A DNA stretch of 64,000 nt from an uncultured Prochlorococcus sp. (lineage in GTDB: Bacteria; Cyanobacteriota; Cyanobacteriia; PCC-6307; Cyanobiaceae), in the NCBI GenBank assembly GCA_902625845.1, contig CACOCT010000003.1, forward strand, positions 1 through 64,000, in the 5' to 3' direction. Positions 48,851 to 60,388 of the stretch are shown here, one piece after another (the stretch's first letter is position 1; the number at the start of each line of letters is the position of its first letter). Made by a program: the position numbers and the translations under genes. Under the pieces are notes generated by a model. It did no database searches. It was not told where the DNA came from and saw only the letters and a program-made list of their open reading frames with translations.

Positions 48851-49764
48851 TGAATATACTCACTAAATTTCCACTTGGCCAATACGTAGATGGGAACAAA
48901 AGCTGGTTAAGAATTATCGATAGTAGATTAAAATTTATTATATTATTAATATTTTTAATTACTCCAATATGGGCTGGTCCAATATGGAGAATTAGTTTGG
49001 TTTTATTTTTAATATTTATCACTTTTATTAGCTTACTTCCAATAAGGGTTTGGTGGAGATCTATCTCATTTTTGATCTTTTTATCTATTCTTATCGGATT
49101 AATATCTATATTTGCAACTTCTAATTTATCTTCTTTGGAAATACCTTTAAGAGATCCAAATGAGTTAAGTTTTTTATTATCAAAAAATATAAGTTGGAAT
49201 ATTATTCAAATCCCTAACTTTAAAGTAGGTTTTATAAATTTTGGCCCATATAATATTTCTCGAAAAGCATTTGAGTTAGGAATAAAAACATCAACATTAA
49301 TTTTTACTGTTGTTCATAGTGTTAATTTAGTTTTACTTACAACTTTAAAAGAAGAAATTGTTTGGGCAATTAGTTGGTTTATATATCCGTTAAGAAAATT
49401 TAATATTCCAGTTGATAGATTATTATTTCAGTTGTTACTCTCATTGAGATTTATTCCTTTAGTACAGGAAGAATTTCAAAATATACTTAAATCAGTTTCC
49501 GTAAGGTCTGTACATTATCGAAATCTGGGTTTTAAAAAAACATTTAATATTTTGCTCAGTTTGATAGAAAGAATTTTTTTGAATATTTTATTACGAATTG
49601 AACAAGGTTCTGAGTCCCTTTTATCTAAAAACTTTTTACAAATTGATATTCAAAGGTTTAAACCCGAACAGGAACAAAAAATATCATCTTTTATAATTAA
49701 TTTGATTTCTATATTTTTTATATGCCTGGCAATTTTTCTTAGAAAACAGTATGGTGCATTATGA
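48850..49764 (+). CDS. ECF/CbiQ-type transporter transmembrane protein
   Basis: DSRLKFIILLIFLIT..., LLLSLRFIPLVQEEFQNI, IERIFLNILLRIEQ. Confidence 0.85.
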   Translation: MNILTKFPLGQYVDGNKSWLRIIDSRLKFIILLIFLITPIWAGPIWRISLVLFLIFITFISLLPIRVWWRSISFLIFLSILIGLISIFATSNLSSLEIPLRDPNELSFLLSKNISWNIIQIPNFKVGFINFGPYNISRKAFELGIKTSTLIFTVVHSVNLVLLTTLKEEIVWAISWFIYPLRKFNIPVDRLLFQLLLSLRFIPLVQEEFQNILKSVSVRSVHYRNLGFKKTFNILLSLIERIFLNILLRIEQGSESLLSKNFLQIDIQRFKPEQEQKISSFIINLISIFFICLAIFLRKQYGAL

Positions 49765-49781
49765 ATAATAATTGATTTAAA

Positions 49782-50048
49782 TTGAGCTCAGAGCGTTATC
49801 TAAATCATCCGACATTTGGAATGTTGTACCAAGTATCACCTGCTAATGAGGGAAAAGATATTTATGCGACTTTATACGCACAAAAGATGTTTTTTTTAGT
49901 TTCTATTAAACCAAGAGAAATATTATTTGAGGTCATACCCTATTTAGACGCAAGAAATCAGGCTGAAATAAATTTGCAAAAGGTTAGAAGAGAGTCCCCT
50001 AATGATTTAGCAAAATGGGAGAATTTGTTTAAGCAAACTTTTTTATAA
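49782..50048 (+). CDS. pipX: PII-interacting protein PipX
   Basis: SERYLNHPTFGMLYQVSP...LYAQKMFFLVSIKPREILFEVIPYLDARNQAE. Confidence 0.9.
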   Translation: MSSERYLNHPTFGMLYQVSPANEGKDIYATLYAQKMFFLVSIKPREILFEVIPYLDARNQAEINLQKVRRESPNDLAKWENLFKQTFL

Positions 50049-50060
50049 AAGATATTAAAA

Positions 50061-50687
50061 TTGGATTATCTTGAGATCAAAAAAATATTACCTAAGGGTG
50101 TCAATTTACTTGCAGTAAGTAAGGGATTTAATTCTGGTGATATTGAATATATTCAATCATTGGGTCAAATTGATTTTGGTGAGAGTAAAGTTCAAGAAGC
50201 TATGCTTAAGCCAATTTTTCAAAGTAGTAATAATCTTAATTGGCATTTTATAGGAAAAATACAAACTAATAAAATACGTAAAATAGTTGAGAATTTTGAT
50301 TTTATTCATTCAGTCGATTCTTATAAGAAATTATTGAAAATTTCTCAAGTTGCAATTGAATTACAAAAAATACCAAATATTTTTATACAAATAAAGTTAG
50401 CTCATGATCCAGAAAAAGCTGGTTTGCCTTATTCAGATTTAATTGCTAATTGGAATCAGATAAAAAAAATCAAAGGAATCCTAATAATTGGATTAATGAC
50501 TATTAATCCAAAGGGACTTAATGCAGAACAAAATTTTGAATTATTTAATAAGTGCAGATTAATTGCTAATAAATTAGAACTACCACATTGTTCAATGGGT
50601 ATGTCCAATGATTGGGAGGAAGCTATCAAAGCTGGAGCAACATGGATAAGATTAGGTTCTCTAATTTTTGGAAAAAGATTTAGTTAG
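50061..50687 (+). CDS. pipY: YggS/PipY family PLP-binding protein
   Basis: LLAVSKGF, DFGESKVQEA, NWHFIGKIQTNKIRKIVENFDFIHSVDS, SMGMSNDWEEAIKAGATWIRLGSLIFG. Confidence 0.93.
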   Translation: MDYLEIKKILPKGVNLLAVSKGFNSGDIEYIQSLGQIDFGESKVQEAMLKPIFQSSNNLNWHFIGKIQTNKIRKIVENFDFIHSVDSYKKLLKISQVAIELQKIPNIFIQIKLAHDPEKAGLPYSDLIANWNQIKKIKGILIIGLMTINPKGLNAEQNFELFNKCRLIANKLELPHCSMGMSNDWEEAIKAGATWIRLGSLIFGKRFS

Positions 50688-50828
50688 TAATTAATAATAA
50701 TTAAGTAAAAATATTAATAATAAGCTTGCAGTTATTAACAACTAACGTTATCTAGGTATAGGTGGTTTTCATAATTTTATGAATTAATTGCTTGGTTTTC
50801 TCAATTTACATTAAGGGGATTTGAAAAG

Positions 50829-51389
50829 GTGTCACTTATTTCTCGATTAAAGGCTGTTGTCGCTGGTGATGATTACCTGGATGATGATTTTGATGAACTT
50901 GATTATGAATCGGAACAAGAGTTCAATTCAATGAATGATCATAGAAGTAATACTAGGAATTCAGGTTCTAATCCTTTTGATTTTATGAATAATAAATCAT
51001 CAAAAGTTATTGGGATGCCAGGTATCTCAAATTCATCTTCAGAAGTCAATCTTCTCGAGCCAAAAAGTTTTGATGAAATGCCTCAAGTTATTCAAGCACT
51101 AAGAGAAAGAAAAACAATAATTTTAAATTTGACAATGATGGATCCCGATCAAGCTCAAAGAGCTGTTGATTTTGTAGCAGGAGGAACATATGCGATGGAC
51201 GGCCATCAAGAAAGAGTAGGGGAAAGCATATTTTTATTTACTCCTAGCTGTGTAAATGTTACAAGTTCTTTCCCTGTTGAGGCATCTCCATCAAATATTA
51301 CAAATGAGGACATTACGTCTTTTGGACTAAATTCTAATTCCGCTCCTCAACCAGCATGGGGGGATTCAAAGTTATCTGCCTATTCTTAA
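50829..51389 (+). CDS. sepF: cell division protein SepF
   Basis: [51 protein letters not shown] pattern. Confidence 0.95.
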   Translation: MSLISRLKAVVAGDDYLDDDFDELDYESEQEFNSMNDHRSNTRNSGSNPFDFMNNKSSKVIGMPGISNSSSEVNLLEPKSFDEMPQVIQALRERKTIILNLTMMDPDQAQRAVDFVAGGTYAMDGHQERVGESIFLFTPSCVNVTSSFPVEASPSNITNEDITSFGLNSNSAPQPAWGDSKLSAYS

Positions 51390-51392
51390 GTC

Positions 51393-52205
51393 GTGTCTTA
51401 TAAGCTAGGTGTAATAGGTTTTGGCAATATCGCGAAAGCTATAATTACGCCCTTGTTAGAACACAATATTTTGCGACCTGAAGAAGTAATTTGTTTAGTA
51501 AATTCCGAGAAAAGTTTTGAAGATGTAAAAATTAATTATAAATATAAAATAAATATTTATCATTTAAATTCATCTGACGCAAATTTGGTTTGGCATTGTC
51601 CAATAAAGTTACTAGCTATTAAGCCACAGCAATTAAAATATATAAAAGAAATAAATTTTAATGAAACTAATAAATATTTTTTAATCTCAATACTAGCGGG
51701 TGTTTCCTTGAAAACTTTGGAAAATATTTTCCCAAAACATAACTGTATTAGGGCTGTAACAAATATACCTATAACTATTGGACAAGGTTTAACAGGAATT
51801 GCTTGGAATAATGATATTGATATGAAGAATAAAATCTTTATAAAAAATATTTTCGAAAATTCAGGTAAAGTTTTTGAATTGTCTGAGGATTATCTTGATA
51901 TATTTTTAGCTTTAACTTCCTCTGCTCCAGCAATAATAGCTCTAATTATAGAGGCCTTAGGAGATGGGGGATTAAGCGGTGGTTTAACAAAAAAATTATC
52001 AGAGGAGTTGGTTATAGATATGATCTTTGGAACTGTTTCAATGATGAAAGATTTAGATGTTAGTCCTTCCGAATTAAGGAATATGGTTGCTTCTCCTGCA
52101 GGAACAACAATTGCCGCTTTAAGAATTCTTGAAGAGAAAGGTTTTAGATCAGCTTTGATTGAATCAATAATGGGTGCGATGAATAAGAGCAAAGAATTTA
52201 AATGA
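51393..52205 (+). CDS. proC: pyrroline-5-carboxylate reductase
   Basis: LGVIGFGNIAKAI, AVTNIPITIGQGLTGI, SPAGTTIAALRILEEKGFRSALIESIMGA. Confidence 0.94.
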   Translation: MSYKLGVIGFGNIAKAIITPLLEHNILRPEEVICLVNSEKSFEDVKINYKYKINIYHLNSSDANLVWHCPIKLLAIKPQQLKYIKEINFNETNKYFLISILAGVSLKTLENIFPKHNCIRAVTNIPITIGQGLTGIAWNNDIDMKNKIFIKNIFENSGKVFELSEDYLDIFLALTSSAPAIIALIIEALGDGGLSGGLTKKLSEELVIDMIFGTVSMMKDLDVSPSELRNMVASPAGTTIAALRILEEKGFRSALIESIMGAMNKSKEFK

Positions 52206-52209
52206 AAAT

Positions 52210-53367
52210 TTATTTTTCTTTAATTTGGAAATAAACTCTTTCAATATGATCTATATTTTTTTCAATTGTATATCTTTCAATTACTCTTTCTCTAGCTTTA
52301 ATTCCCAAAATTTTCGTAAAATGTGGATGATCTTGTAATATAGGAATCATTGTTTTTAATTGAGTTGTTACATCATCAGTAGAAATTACTATTCCAGCGC
52401 CTTTATCTAAAACTTGACCATCGGCTCCTGCATCGGTCGCAACGCATGCAGTACCAGAAGACATAGCTTCTAGCAGTGATAAAGATAAACCCTCAACTAA
52501 ACTAGGCAAAAAAAATACTTCTGCAATTTGCATAATCGCTACTCTTATTTCAAGATTGGATTCTTCTCCCCACCAAATTAAATCCTCTTTTTCTAAATCT
52601 GAGAAATTATGCTCTAAAGAGGGCTTCATAGGTCCATCTCCTACTATTAAAAGCATACAATTTTTGCTCTTCGTTTGACGCCAAGCTTTTAAAAGTGCTT
52701 CTATATTTTTTTCATTAGCAATTCTACCCATATAAAGAAAAATTCTTTTTCCCCCAATTTTTTCTCTTATTAAATTATGGTTTTTATTCCTTTTTTCAGG
52801 GGGTTTCCAAATATTTTGGTCAACTCCATTTGGAATAATTATTTGTTTCTCCGCACTAACTCCTAGTTTTGTTAAGACATCTTTTTGATCCTGAGAAAAG
52901 ACTATTACTCTATCAAATTTAGCGAGACTAGGTGCATATAATTGATAGGTTAACTGTTGAGCACTTGCAGTCAAATTTCTTATTTTTGAATCGAATGCTG
53001 GATGAAATGTTGCCACTAAGGGAACATTAAGTTGTTGGCAAATCTCAGGTAATTTAAAATCTAATGGAGATAATGTAAGGCTGGCATGTACTATGTCTGG
53101 TTTTAGTTTTTCAAGAGAAACTTTTAATTCCTTTTCTGCTCTAGGAGAGGGTATTGTATAGACTTGAGATTTTATTAAATAAGGAAGACTTACTTCTGGA
53201 TCATTTGCTAGAAAAAGTGATTCAGATTTATTATTAAGTAAATGATTATCAAAATGAATAAAACTTACTTTATGTCCTCTTTTTTTTAAATTTTCCGTAA
53301 TTAAATTTCCATAACTAACATTCCCACAGAATGGAGATTTCTTTCCAAGCCAAGCTATGCTAACCAC
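52210..53367 (-). CDS. GT4-family glycosyltransferase
   Basis: LYMGRIANEKNIEALLKAW, FFLPSLVEGLSLSLLEAMSSGTACVATDAGADGQVL. Confidence 0.9.
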   Translation of the reverse strand: MVSIAWLGKKSPFCGNVSYGNLITENLKKRGHKVSFIHFDNHLLNNKSESLFLANDPEVSLPYLIKSQVYTIPSPRAEKELKVSLEKLKPDIVHASLTLSPLDFKLPEICQQLNVPLVATFHPAFDSKIRNLTASAQQLTYQLYAPSLAKFDRVIVFSQDQKDVLTKLGVSAEKQIIIPNGVDQNIWKPPEKRNKNHNLIREKIGGKRIFLYMGRIANEKNIEALLKAWRQTKSKNCMLLIVGDGPMKPSLEHNFSDLEKEDLIWWGEESNLEIRVAIMQIAEVFFLPSLVEGLSLSLLEAMSSGTACVATDAGADGQVLDKGAGIVISTDDVTTQLKTMIPILQDHPHFTKILGIKARERVIERYTIEKNIDHIERVYFQIKEK

Positions 53368-53437
53368 AAGTATATTTATAATTATTTATTTAATATACAG
53401 TTTGAGAGAAAGCCTAGAAATTATATTAAAGAAATAT

Positions 53438-54217
53438 TTATCTATAAAATTCTCCTAAAATTTTTAATGATGATATTTCTTTCCCTAATTGAGCGGGAAT
53501 CCAAATGGAAAATATTTTTAGTATTTTATTCCATACTTCTTTTGGACCTAATAATTCTCCATTTGATTTTATAGGTAAATTCGGGAAAAGAAGTCTTTGC
53601 ATTAATGCAATTTCTGATGCATTTAGATTTATTAAACTTCTTGAATCTTCGACAATTGAAAAGCCTTCACTAGGGATAAAAAAACATTTCCAATCCCAAT
53701 TGCCAATAGGAGGCTGAATTGGTTTACCAGTCTCGCAGCAGTAATGTAAGGGTAAACTTAATCCACCAAGTGCTAAAAGATGCATAAGTGATTGAATGCT
53801 CATAGCAAGTATTTTAAGATCACTTTCTACTAAAGCTTTGTATTCACATAAACGATCTAAATGTGCAAGAACTGTAGAAAGATAATTATTTTGAGTATCC
53901 TCATTTCCTATTAAAAGAAAAGTTAATTCTGTAATTGCTTGAGCTGCTGCTAAGCATTCAATACTTTTTCCCAATCCGCTATAACTTTTTATGATTTTTA
54001 ATTGACGTATAGTTTTAAGATTTTTTTTACCAAATATTTGAATTTCCAAAAGTGTTAAAGGAGTCGCTGAGGCTAAACTACTTTTAGGTTTCCTCGCTCC
54101 AGGTACCGCAAATCGGCTTAATCCTTGCTCTTCAGATAATAAAGTTATTAAACGATCATTTTCACCAAGAGGTGTAGCTTTAATGCATAATCCTTTTAAT
54201 TTTTTTTCATTTGACAT
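53438..54217 (-). CDS. recO: DNA repair protein RecO
   Basis: GLCIKATPLGENDRLITLLSEEQGLSRFAVPGARKPKSSL. Confidence 0.93.
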   Translation of the reverse strand: MSNEKKLKGLCIKATPLGENDRLITLLSEEQGLSRFAVPGARKPKSSLASATPLTLLEIQIFGKKNLKTIRQLKIIKSYSGLGKSIECLAAAQAITELTFLLIGNEDTQNNYLSTVLAHLDRLCEYKALVESDLKILAMSIQSLMHLLALGGLSLPLHYCCETGKPIQPPIGNWDWKCFFIPSEGFSIVEDSRSLINLNASEIALMQRLLFPNLPIKSNGELLGPKEVWNKILKIFSIWIPAQLGKEISSLKILGEFYR

Positions 54218-54880
54218 TTATTGATTTTTTAATTCTTGGAAAATATCATGATAGTAAGATGTTCCAATACAATCAGCTCCAGCTTCTAAAGTATCTTTTA
54301 CATTTGCGATTGTTTTTATCCCTCCCACTATTTTAATAAAATTATTTTTGCCTAATAAATTCATTATTTCTTTGATCTCATTAACTCTTAAATATTGACC
54401 AAAACCATCTCCAAATTGAAAATTCTCTATGCCTAGTTCAAGAGAAATATTTATTGCTCTATTAAAAATTTCTTTACTTAGCGGTCTTTTATTAAAAATC
54501 AAAGTGATTGGCAATTCTAATTTTGATATATTTTCAATGTCTCTTGCAAATTCTTCATCCTTATTATTTGATAATGCGAAAAATTTTGGTATATATTCTA
54601 TTCCATCTGATCCTGCATCCTTTGCATAATTAATTAATTCTTGCACAAAATTATTTGGTAAATCTCCAAATGGGTAAGAGATTAGTGTATGTATTTTTAT
54701 CTTGGACAATGGAAAATTATCTCTTATATATGATAGATAATTTAATGAAGTTGATATATTTTTGATTTTATATTTCTTAATCAAATTTATATTATTTGTA
54801 AAAGATTCTTTTGATAAATATGGATTTAAAATAATTGAGTGAATCTTTTCATTAAATTCATAATCTTTATTTGTGCTCAT
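54218..54880 (-). CDS. deoC: deoxyribose-phosphate aldolase
   Basis: ISYPFGDLPNNFV, IKIVGGIKTIANVKDTLEAGADCIGTS. Confidence 0.88.
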   Translation of the reverse strand: MSTNKDYEFNEKIHSIILNPYLSKESFTNNINLIKKYKIKNISTSLNYLSYIRDNFPLSKIKIHTLISYPFGDLPNNFVQELINYAKDAGSDGIEYIPKFFALSNNKDEEFARDIENISKLELPITLIFNKRPLSKEIFNRAINISLELGIENFQFGDGFGQYLRVNEIKEIMNLLGKNNFIKIVGGIKTIANVKDTLEAGADCIGTSYYHDIFQELKNQ

Positions 54881-55469
54881 TTAATTTTTTTGATTGAATT
54901 AGTCCATACCCTCCATGATTTCTTTTATAGATGACTTGTAGTTCATTATTCTTTTTATTTCGGAAAAAATAAAAATCATGATCAATAAAATCAAGTTGTT
55001 TTCTGGCTTCAGAGATTGATATCGGTTCCATTTCAAAATATTTATTTTTAATAGATGGTTCCGGTAAGCTTCCCTTTAACCCTTCTTTTAAAAAATCAGT
55101 AGTTTCTGCAGCTATATTTGAAGTATCATCTAAACTAGCATTTTTAAATTGAATTGTTTCTTTGTAGTTACTATTGATTGTTCTTTCTTTGTATTTTCTT
55201 AGCTTTCTGCAAAGTTTATTAGATACCAAATCTATACTTGAATACAAGTTATCTGATTTTTCTTCTGCCCTTATTATTATTCCATTCGCAAAAATAGTTA
55301 CTTCTGCACTTTGAAAAGATACTCTTGGATTTTTTTCGATCGAAAGATGTATATCTGCTTCTTTGACGATATCTTTATAATGATGGGTAGCTTTAGTAAT
55401 TTTTGACTCTGTGTATTCTTTAAGTGCGCCAGTCAGTTCAATGTTTTTTCCATGAATTAAGATTTTCAT
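54867..55469 (-). CDS. hpf: ribosome hibernation factor / light-repressed protein LrtA
   Basis: MKILIHGKNIELTGALKEYTESKITKATHHYKDIVKEADIHLSIEKNPRVS, C-terminal IDHDFYFFRN. Confidence 0.92.
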   Translation of the reverse strand: MKILIHGKNIELTGALKEYTESKITKATHHYKDIVKEADIHLSIEKNPRVSFQSAEVTIFANGIIIRAEEKSDNLYSSIDLVSNKLCRKLRKYKERTINSNYKETIQFKNASLDDTSNIAAETTDFLKEGLKGSLPEPSIKNKYFEMEPISISEARKQLDFIDHDFYFFRNKKNNELQVIYKRNHGGYGLIQSKKLNEHK

Positions 55470-55516
55470 AATAAAATTTTAAATTTTGCTATCTCTCCTT
55501 TTTAATTTACATAAAT

Positions 55517-56164
55517 ATGCTTATTAGGACATCTATACTTAAACAACCTAATAAAATTTTATATTTTGAAAAGGTTCTTAAATTACAAGAAAAATATCAA
55601 AAATCTCTAATTACTGGTACATCTAAGACACAATTTGTATGGATTGGAGAACATAATCTTTGTTATACCATTGGAAGAGGTGGAGACAAGAATAATCTTT
55701 TACCTTCACTAGACAAAAATGTTGATATATTCGAAATTAATAGAGGTGGAGAAGTAACTTGCCATATGCCAGGACAATTGGTTGTTTATTTGGTGCTAAA
55801 TCTTAATAACTATAAAAAGGATTTAAATTGGTATCTAAGAACAATAGAGGAAATTATTATCAAAATCCTCCATCACTTTAAAATCGATAGTTCAAGAAAA
55901 AAAGGTTTTACTGGAGTTTGGTGTGGTAACAAAAAAATTGCTTCAATCGGTATTGGATGCAAAAGATGGATCACTATTCATGGATTTTCTTTAAATGTAA
56001 ACTGTAATTTAAATTATTTTGACAGTATTATTCCCTGTGGAATTAAAGGTTGCTTAATGACAAAAATTAGTGATTTTAATCCTCATGTAAGGATTATTGA
56101 TGTTAAGGATATTGTTAAAAATGTAATCAAGGAGGAATTTAATTTTAAATTTGTATCAGAATAA
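55517..56164 (+). CDS. lipB: lipoyl(octanoyl) transferase
   Basis: [51 protein letters not shown]. Confidence 0.95.
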   Translation: MLIRTSILKQPNKILYFEKVLKLQEKYQKSLITGTSKTQFVWIGEHNLCYTIGRGGDKNNLLPSLDKNVDIFEINRGGEVTCHMPGQLVVYLVLNLNNYKKDLNWYLRTIEEIIIKILHHFKIDSSRKKGFTGVWCGNKKIASIGIGCKRWITIHGFSLNVNCNLNYFDSIIPCGIKGCLMTKISDFNPHVRIIDVKDIVKNVIKEEFNFKFVSE

Positions 56165-58142
56165 GATAAATAAATTAAATATCTTACTAAAAAATATGAA
56201 AAAATTTGCTTATATGACTGCCCAAAAGTTGTCTTCTAAAGAAGTAAAAAGATTACAAGATAGGGATTTTATTCGAAAGTTAAATCATCTTGATCAAATA
56301 TGGAAATGTTTAAAAAATAAACATGGAGACATATTAGCTGTAAAGGATTTAAGAGGTAAAAATAAAGAGGAATTTTCTTATTCAGAATTAGACCAATTAA
56401 TAACAAGAGCGTCTCAAGCTTTCTATAACGTTGGAGTAAGGAAAGGAGATGTTGTAACTATTATCTCAGAAAATTCGCCAAGGTGGTTAATCGCTGATCA
56501 AGCAATTATGAGATTATCTGCTATTGATGCGGTAAGAGGAATTAATTCTCCATCAGTCGAATTGGACTATATCATTAAGCACTCGAAATCTATAGGTTTG
56601 ATAATTCAATCTAATTCAATTTGGGAAAAATTAGAGAATAAAGAAGAATTATTGAAGAATTTAAAGTTTATTATTAACTTTGAGGATTTTTCAAACAATG
56701 GAATTTTATCTTGGGAGGAATTCTTAGAATTGGGCAATAAAACCAGCTCCGAAAGTTACAAAGAAGAAGTTGATAAATGTAATATCAATGATGTTGCGAC
56801 AATACTCTATACTTCTGGAACTACTGGAAAGCCCAAAGGAGTTCCCTTAACACACGCAAATTTATTACATCAAGTAATAAATTTAGCTTGTATTGCTGAT
56901 CCAAAACCAGGATCTTATGTTTTAAGTGTTTTGCCTATTTGGCATTCTTACGAAAGGAGTGCCGAATACTTTTTTTTATCATCTGGCTGTTCTCAATTTT
57001 ATACCATACCAAAATATTTGAAAGATGATATTAAAGAAGTAAAACCAATCATTATGGCTACTGTCCCAAGGCTTTGGGAGGCTATATATGATGGCTTTTT
57101 TCTCGCTTTAAAAAAGATGCCCAATACCAAACAAAATTTAATCAAGAGATTATTAATTATTAGTTCTAAATTTAAAAAAAACTTACGTAAATTCAGGAAC
57201 CTACAAGTGGATGATTCAAGCATAATTGAAAAAATTAAATCCTTGTTTTTAATGGTTTCTTGTTTCCCTGTTCATAAATTAGCATCAGTATTTCTTTGGC
57301 CAAATCTCAAAAAACAATTATGCGGAGATAAATTAAAATTTCCAATTAATGGAGGTGGTGCGTTACCTGAACACGTTGATTTGTTTTTTGAAGCATTAGG
57401 TATTGATGTTTTGGTTGGTTATGGCTTAACTGAAACAAGCCCTGTTTTAACTTGTAGGAGAACGTGGTGTAATGTTAGGGGTAGTTCTGGGCAACCATTG
57501 CCATCAACGGAAATAAAAATAGTTGGTGAAAATAATTCAATTTTAAGATTTAAAGAAACTGGAAAAATATTTGTTAGAGGTCCACAAGTTATGGGAGGTT
57601 ATCTTCATGATGCCTCTTCTTCTATGAAGGTTTTATCAATTGATGGATGGTTTGATACGGGTGATCTTGGATTCTTAATACCAAATGGCTCATTAATAAT
57701 CACTGGCAGATCAAAAGATACTATTGTTCTTTCAAGTGGCGAGAATATAGAGCCAAATCCTTTAGAGGCTAAAATTTTAAGTTCCGAATTTATTTCTCAA
57801 GTACAACTAGTTGGTCAGGATAAGAAAAATTTATCCGCTCTTGTTGTTCCTAATATTGATTTAATTGAATCTAAATTTTCTGAGAATGATTTAATAAAAA
57901 TAAATCAAAATAAAGAGATTAGTAAATTTTATAAATCTAAAATAAATAACCTACTCAAAAATAGAATAGGAGCTAGATCAGAGGAACAAATAATAGATTG
58001 TTTATTTATATCTCCATTTACTATTGAAAATTCTTTACTCACTCAAACCTTAAAACAGAAAAGAAAAGAAATTGAAAAATTATATGAAACTCAAATAGAA
58101 GAAATGTATAAAAAACAAATTAAACGAGAAAATTTGATCTGA
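56151..58142 (+). CDS. long-chain acyl-CoA synthetase (AMP-forming)
   Basis: [50 protein letters not shown]. Confidence 0.95.
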   Translation: MYQNKINKLNILLKNMKKFAYMTAQKLSSKEVKRLQDRDFIRKLNHLDQIWKCLKNKHGDILAVKDLRGKNKEEFSYSELDQLITRASQAFYNVGVRKGDVVTIISENSPRWLIADQAIMRLSAIDAVRGINSPSVELDYIIKHSKSIGLIIQSNSIWEKLENKEELLKNLKFIINFEDFSNNGILSWEEFLELGNKTSSESYKEEVDKCNINDVATILYTSGTTGKPKGVPLTHANLLHQVINLACIADPKPGSYVLSVLPIWHSYERSAEYFFLSSGCSQFYTIPKYLKDDIKEVKPIIMATVPRLWEAIYDGFFLALKKMPNTKQNLIKRLLIISSKFKKNLRKFRNLQVDDSSIIEKIKSLFLMVSCFPVHKLASVFLWPNLKKQLCGDKLKFPINGGGALPEHVDLFFEALGIDVLVGYGLTETSPVLTCRRTWCNVRGSSGQPLPSTEIKIVGENNSILRFKETGKIFVRGPQVMGGYLHDASSSMKVLSIDGWFDTGDLGFLIPNGSLIITGRSKDTIVLSSGENIEPNPLEAKILSSEFISQVQLVGQDKKNLSALVVPNIDLIESKFSENDLIKINQNKEISKFYKSKINNLLKNRIGARSEEQIIDCLFISPFTIENSLLTQTLKQKRKEIEKLYETQIEEMYKKQIKRENLI

Positions 58143-58175
58143 TAACTATATATTAAAAACATATATTTATTTTTT

Positions 58176-58619
58176 ATGACCACAAAAGACTCTATTTCAA
58201 TTAAAAGATCAATTGCGATAAAAGCTATTGTTACTCCTACATGGAAACAAGATGCAGAGAATGAAATTAGTAAAGCAATCTCCTCAACGGATCAACAATT
58301 ATCTCAACTTGAACAAGAAGGGCAACAAGTCGTTAGTAATATTAGATCTCAAGCCGCGAATCCACTAGACCCAAGAGTTCAAGAACAAGTTGGGCAGATA
58401 CAACAACAAATAGCTGCGAAAAGGAATGAAATAGAAGAGCAAAAAAGGAATTTATTACAACAACAAAATCAAGTAAGAGATTTAAAAATGGATGATATTG
58501 TTGATCAAGGACAAGTAGATAGTTTTTGCGACGTTAATGTCGGTGATAACTTGATTAAGAAAATGCAAGTTTCCATTACAGTTAAGGATGGAATAATACA
58601 ATCAATAGATAATCTTTAA
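58176..58619 (+). CDS. YlqD-family protein
   Basis: Coiled-coil Q-rich protein followed by VNVGDNLIKKMQVSITVKDGIIQSI. Confidence 0.7.
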   Translation: MTTKDSISIKRSIAIKAIVTPTWKQDAENEISKAISSTDQQLSQLEQEGQQVVSNIRSQAANPLDPRVQEQVGQIQQQIAAKRNEIEEQKRNLLQQQNQVRDLKMDDIVDQGQVDSFCDVNVGDNLIKKMQVSITVKDGIIQSIDNL

Positions 58620-58692
58620 TCGTTAATTTACAACTTTTAGATAACAAATATGTTTAATATAGATTTCTAGAGTTTTTGATAGATTCTTTACC

Positions 58693-58875
58693 ATGCTTTC
58701 AACCAAAATCACCTATGAACTAGCTGATTGGATAAGAAAATGGATTAAGAGTAGAGATGAACCACCTTCAATTGAAAATTGTTTTAAATTTGTTGAATGG
58801 AAAAGTAAAATTAATACAATAACTGAAAGCGATAAATTACAGATAGAAGCAATATTAATTTATGAAACTTCATAA
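58693..58875 (+). CDS. hypothetical protein
   Basis: 60-aa ORF. Confidence 0.5.
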   Translation: MLSTKITYELADWIRKWIKSRDEPPSIENCFKFVEWKSKINTITESDKLQIEAILIYETS

Positions 58876-59035
58876 TAGATTTTTTAAAAGATATAAATTT
58901 AATTTAATTATTTATAGTTCCCATATTTACAGGTTTTCGTATAATAAGATTAAGAGTTTTTAAGGTTATTTAATTTGAAGAATTGTTGATACTTCAGTCG
59001 ATAATCTCTAAGAACTAATGCTATAAAAATTATTT

Positions 59036-60379
59036 ATGTCTCACGAAATATTTATGCCGGCTCTTAGCTCAACAATGACTGAGGGAAAAATTGTTGAGTG
59101 GTTAAAAAATCCAGGAGATAAAGTTGAAAGAGGTGAATCAGTATTGGTAGTTGAATCTGATAAAGCTGATATGGATGTTGAATCATTTCAAGATGGATAT
59201 TTAGCAGCAGTTTTAATGCCCGCAGGTAGTACTGCGCCAGTTGGAGAGACTATCGGAATAATTGTAGAAAGTGAGAATGAGATAGCAAGTGTCCAAGCTG
59301 AGAATAAAAATATTAGTGCAGTTAAAGATAAGCCAGAAAAGATTGAGGTTGCTGATGAGGTAGATATACAAAGTACAAAGGAAGTTGAAAGAGTAAAGCC
59401 TCCTATAAAAAAAATAAAAATACAAGAGAAAAAAATAGAGGTTAATGCATCGACTTCTAATAGTTCTTCAAGAGTAGTTGCATCTCCAAAAGCAAAAAAA
59501 ATTGCTTCTCAAATGGGAATTGACTTGTCAAAAGTAAATGGCTCTGGACCTCATGGAAGAATCCAGGTAGATGATGTACTAAAAGCAAAAGGTCAACCAG
59601 TTTCTGTCCCATGGATTGGGGAAGGAAATACCTCAGCATCAATTATTAATGCCAATTCTAACGAGAGCATTCAATCAAATAATCCTGGCAATAGTTTTGG
59701 TAACCCTGGAGAAACTATTCAATTCAATACTTTGCAAAAAGCTGTTAATAAAAATATGGAATCTAGTTTGAGCGTACCTTGTTTTAGAGTTGGTTATTCA
59801 ATAAATACAGACAAATTAGATTCTTTTTATAAAAAAGTTAAACAAAATGGTGTAACTATGACTGCAATTTTAGTAAAGGCAGTTGCTAATGCACTTAAGA
59901 ATCATCCTCAGGTAAATTCCAGTTATTCTGAAGGTGGCATTTCATATCCTGAAGAAATAAATGTTGCAGTTGCTGTTGCGATGGAAGATGGTGGTTTAAT
60001 TACTCCAGTTTTAAAAGATCCTAACAAAACAGATTTATTTGAACTATCTAGGGAGTGGAAAGATTTGGTCAAGAGATCGCGCACGAAACAATTAGAGCCT
60101 GAAGAATATTCAACAGGTACATTTACGCTTTCAAATCTAGGTATGTTTGGCGTAGATAGATTTGATGCAATACTTCCTCCAGGGACTGGAGCTATCTTGG
60201 CAATTGCCGCTTCAAAACCAACTGTTGTTGCTGGAGATAATGGATCTATCTCAGTTAAAAAAGTTATGCAGGTTAATCTTACTGCTGATCATAGAGTTAT
60301 TTACGGAGCAGATGGTGCAGCTTTCCTAAAAGATTTAGCTAATCTTATTGAGAATCATCCAGAAACTTTGATAACTTAA
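59036..60379 (+). CDS. pdhC: dihydrolipoamide acetyltransferase, pyruvate dehydrogenase E2
   Basis: Lipoyl motif VVESDKADMDVESF, E3-binding domain, catalytic LTADHRVIYGADGAAFLKDL. Confidence 0.95.
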   Translation: MSHEIFMPALSSTMTEGKIVEWLKNPGDKVERGESVLVVESDKADMDVESFQDGYLAAVLMPAGSTAPVGETIGIIVESENEIASVQAENKNISAVKDKPEKIEVADEVDIQSTKEVERVKPPIKKIKIQEKKIEVNASTSNSSSRVVASPKAKKIASQMGIDLSKVNGSGPHGRIQVDDVLKAKGQPVSVPWIGEGNTSASIINANSNESIQSNNPGNSFGNPGETIQFNTLQKAVNKNMESSLSVPCFRVGYSINTDKLDSFYKKVKQNGVTMTAILVKAVANALKNHPQVNSSYSEGGISYPEEINVAVAVAMEDGGLITPVLKDPNKTDLFELSREWKDLVKRSRTKQLEPEEYSTGTFTLSNLGMFGVDRFDAILPPGTGAILAIAASKPTVVAGDNGSISVKKVMQVNLTADHRVIYGADGAAFLKDLANLIENHPETLIT

Positions 60380-60388
60380 TTCATATTT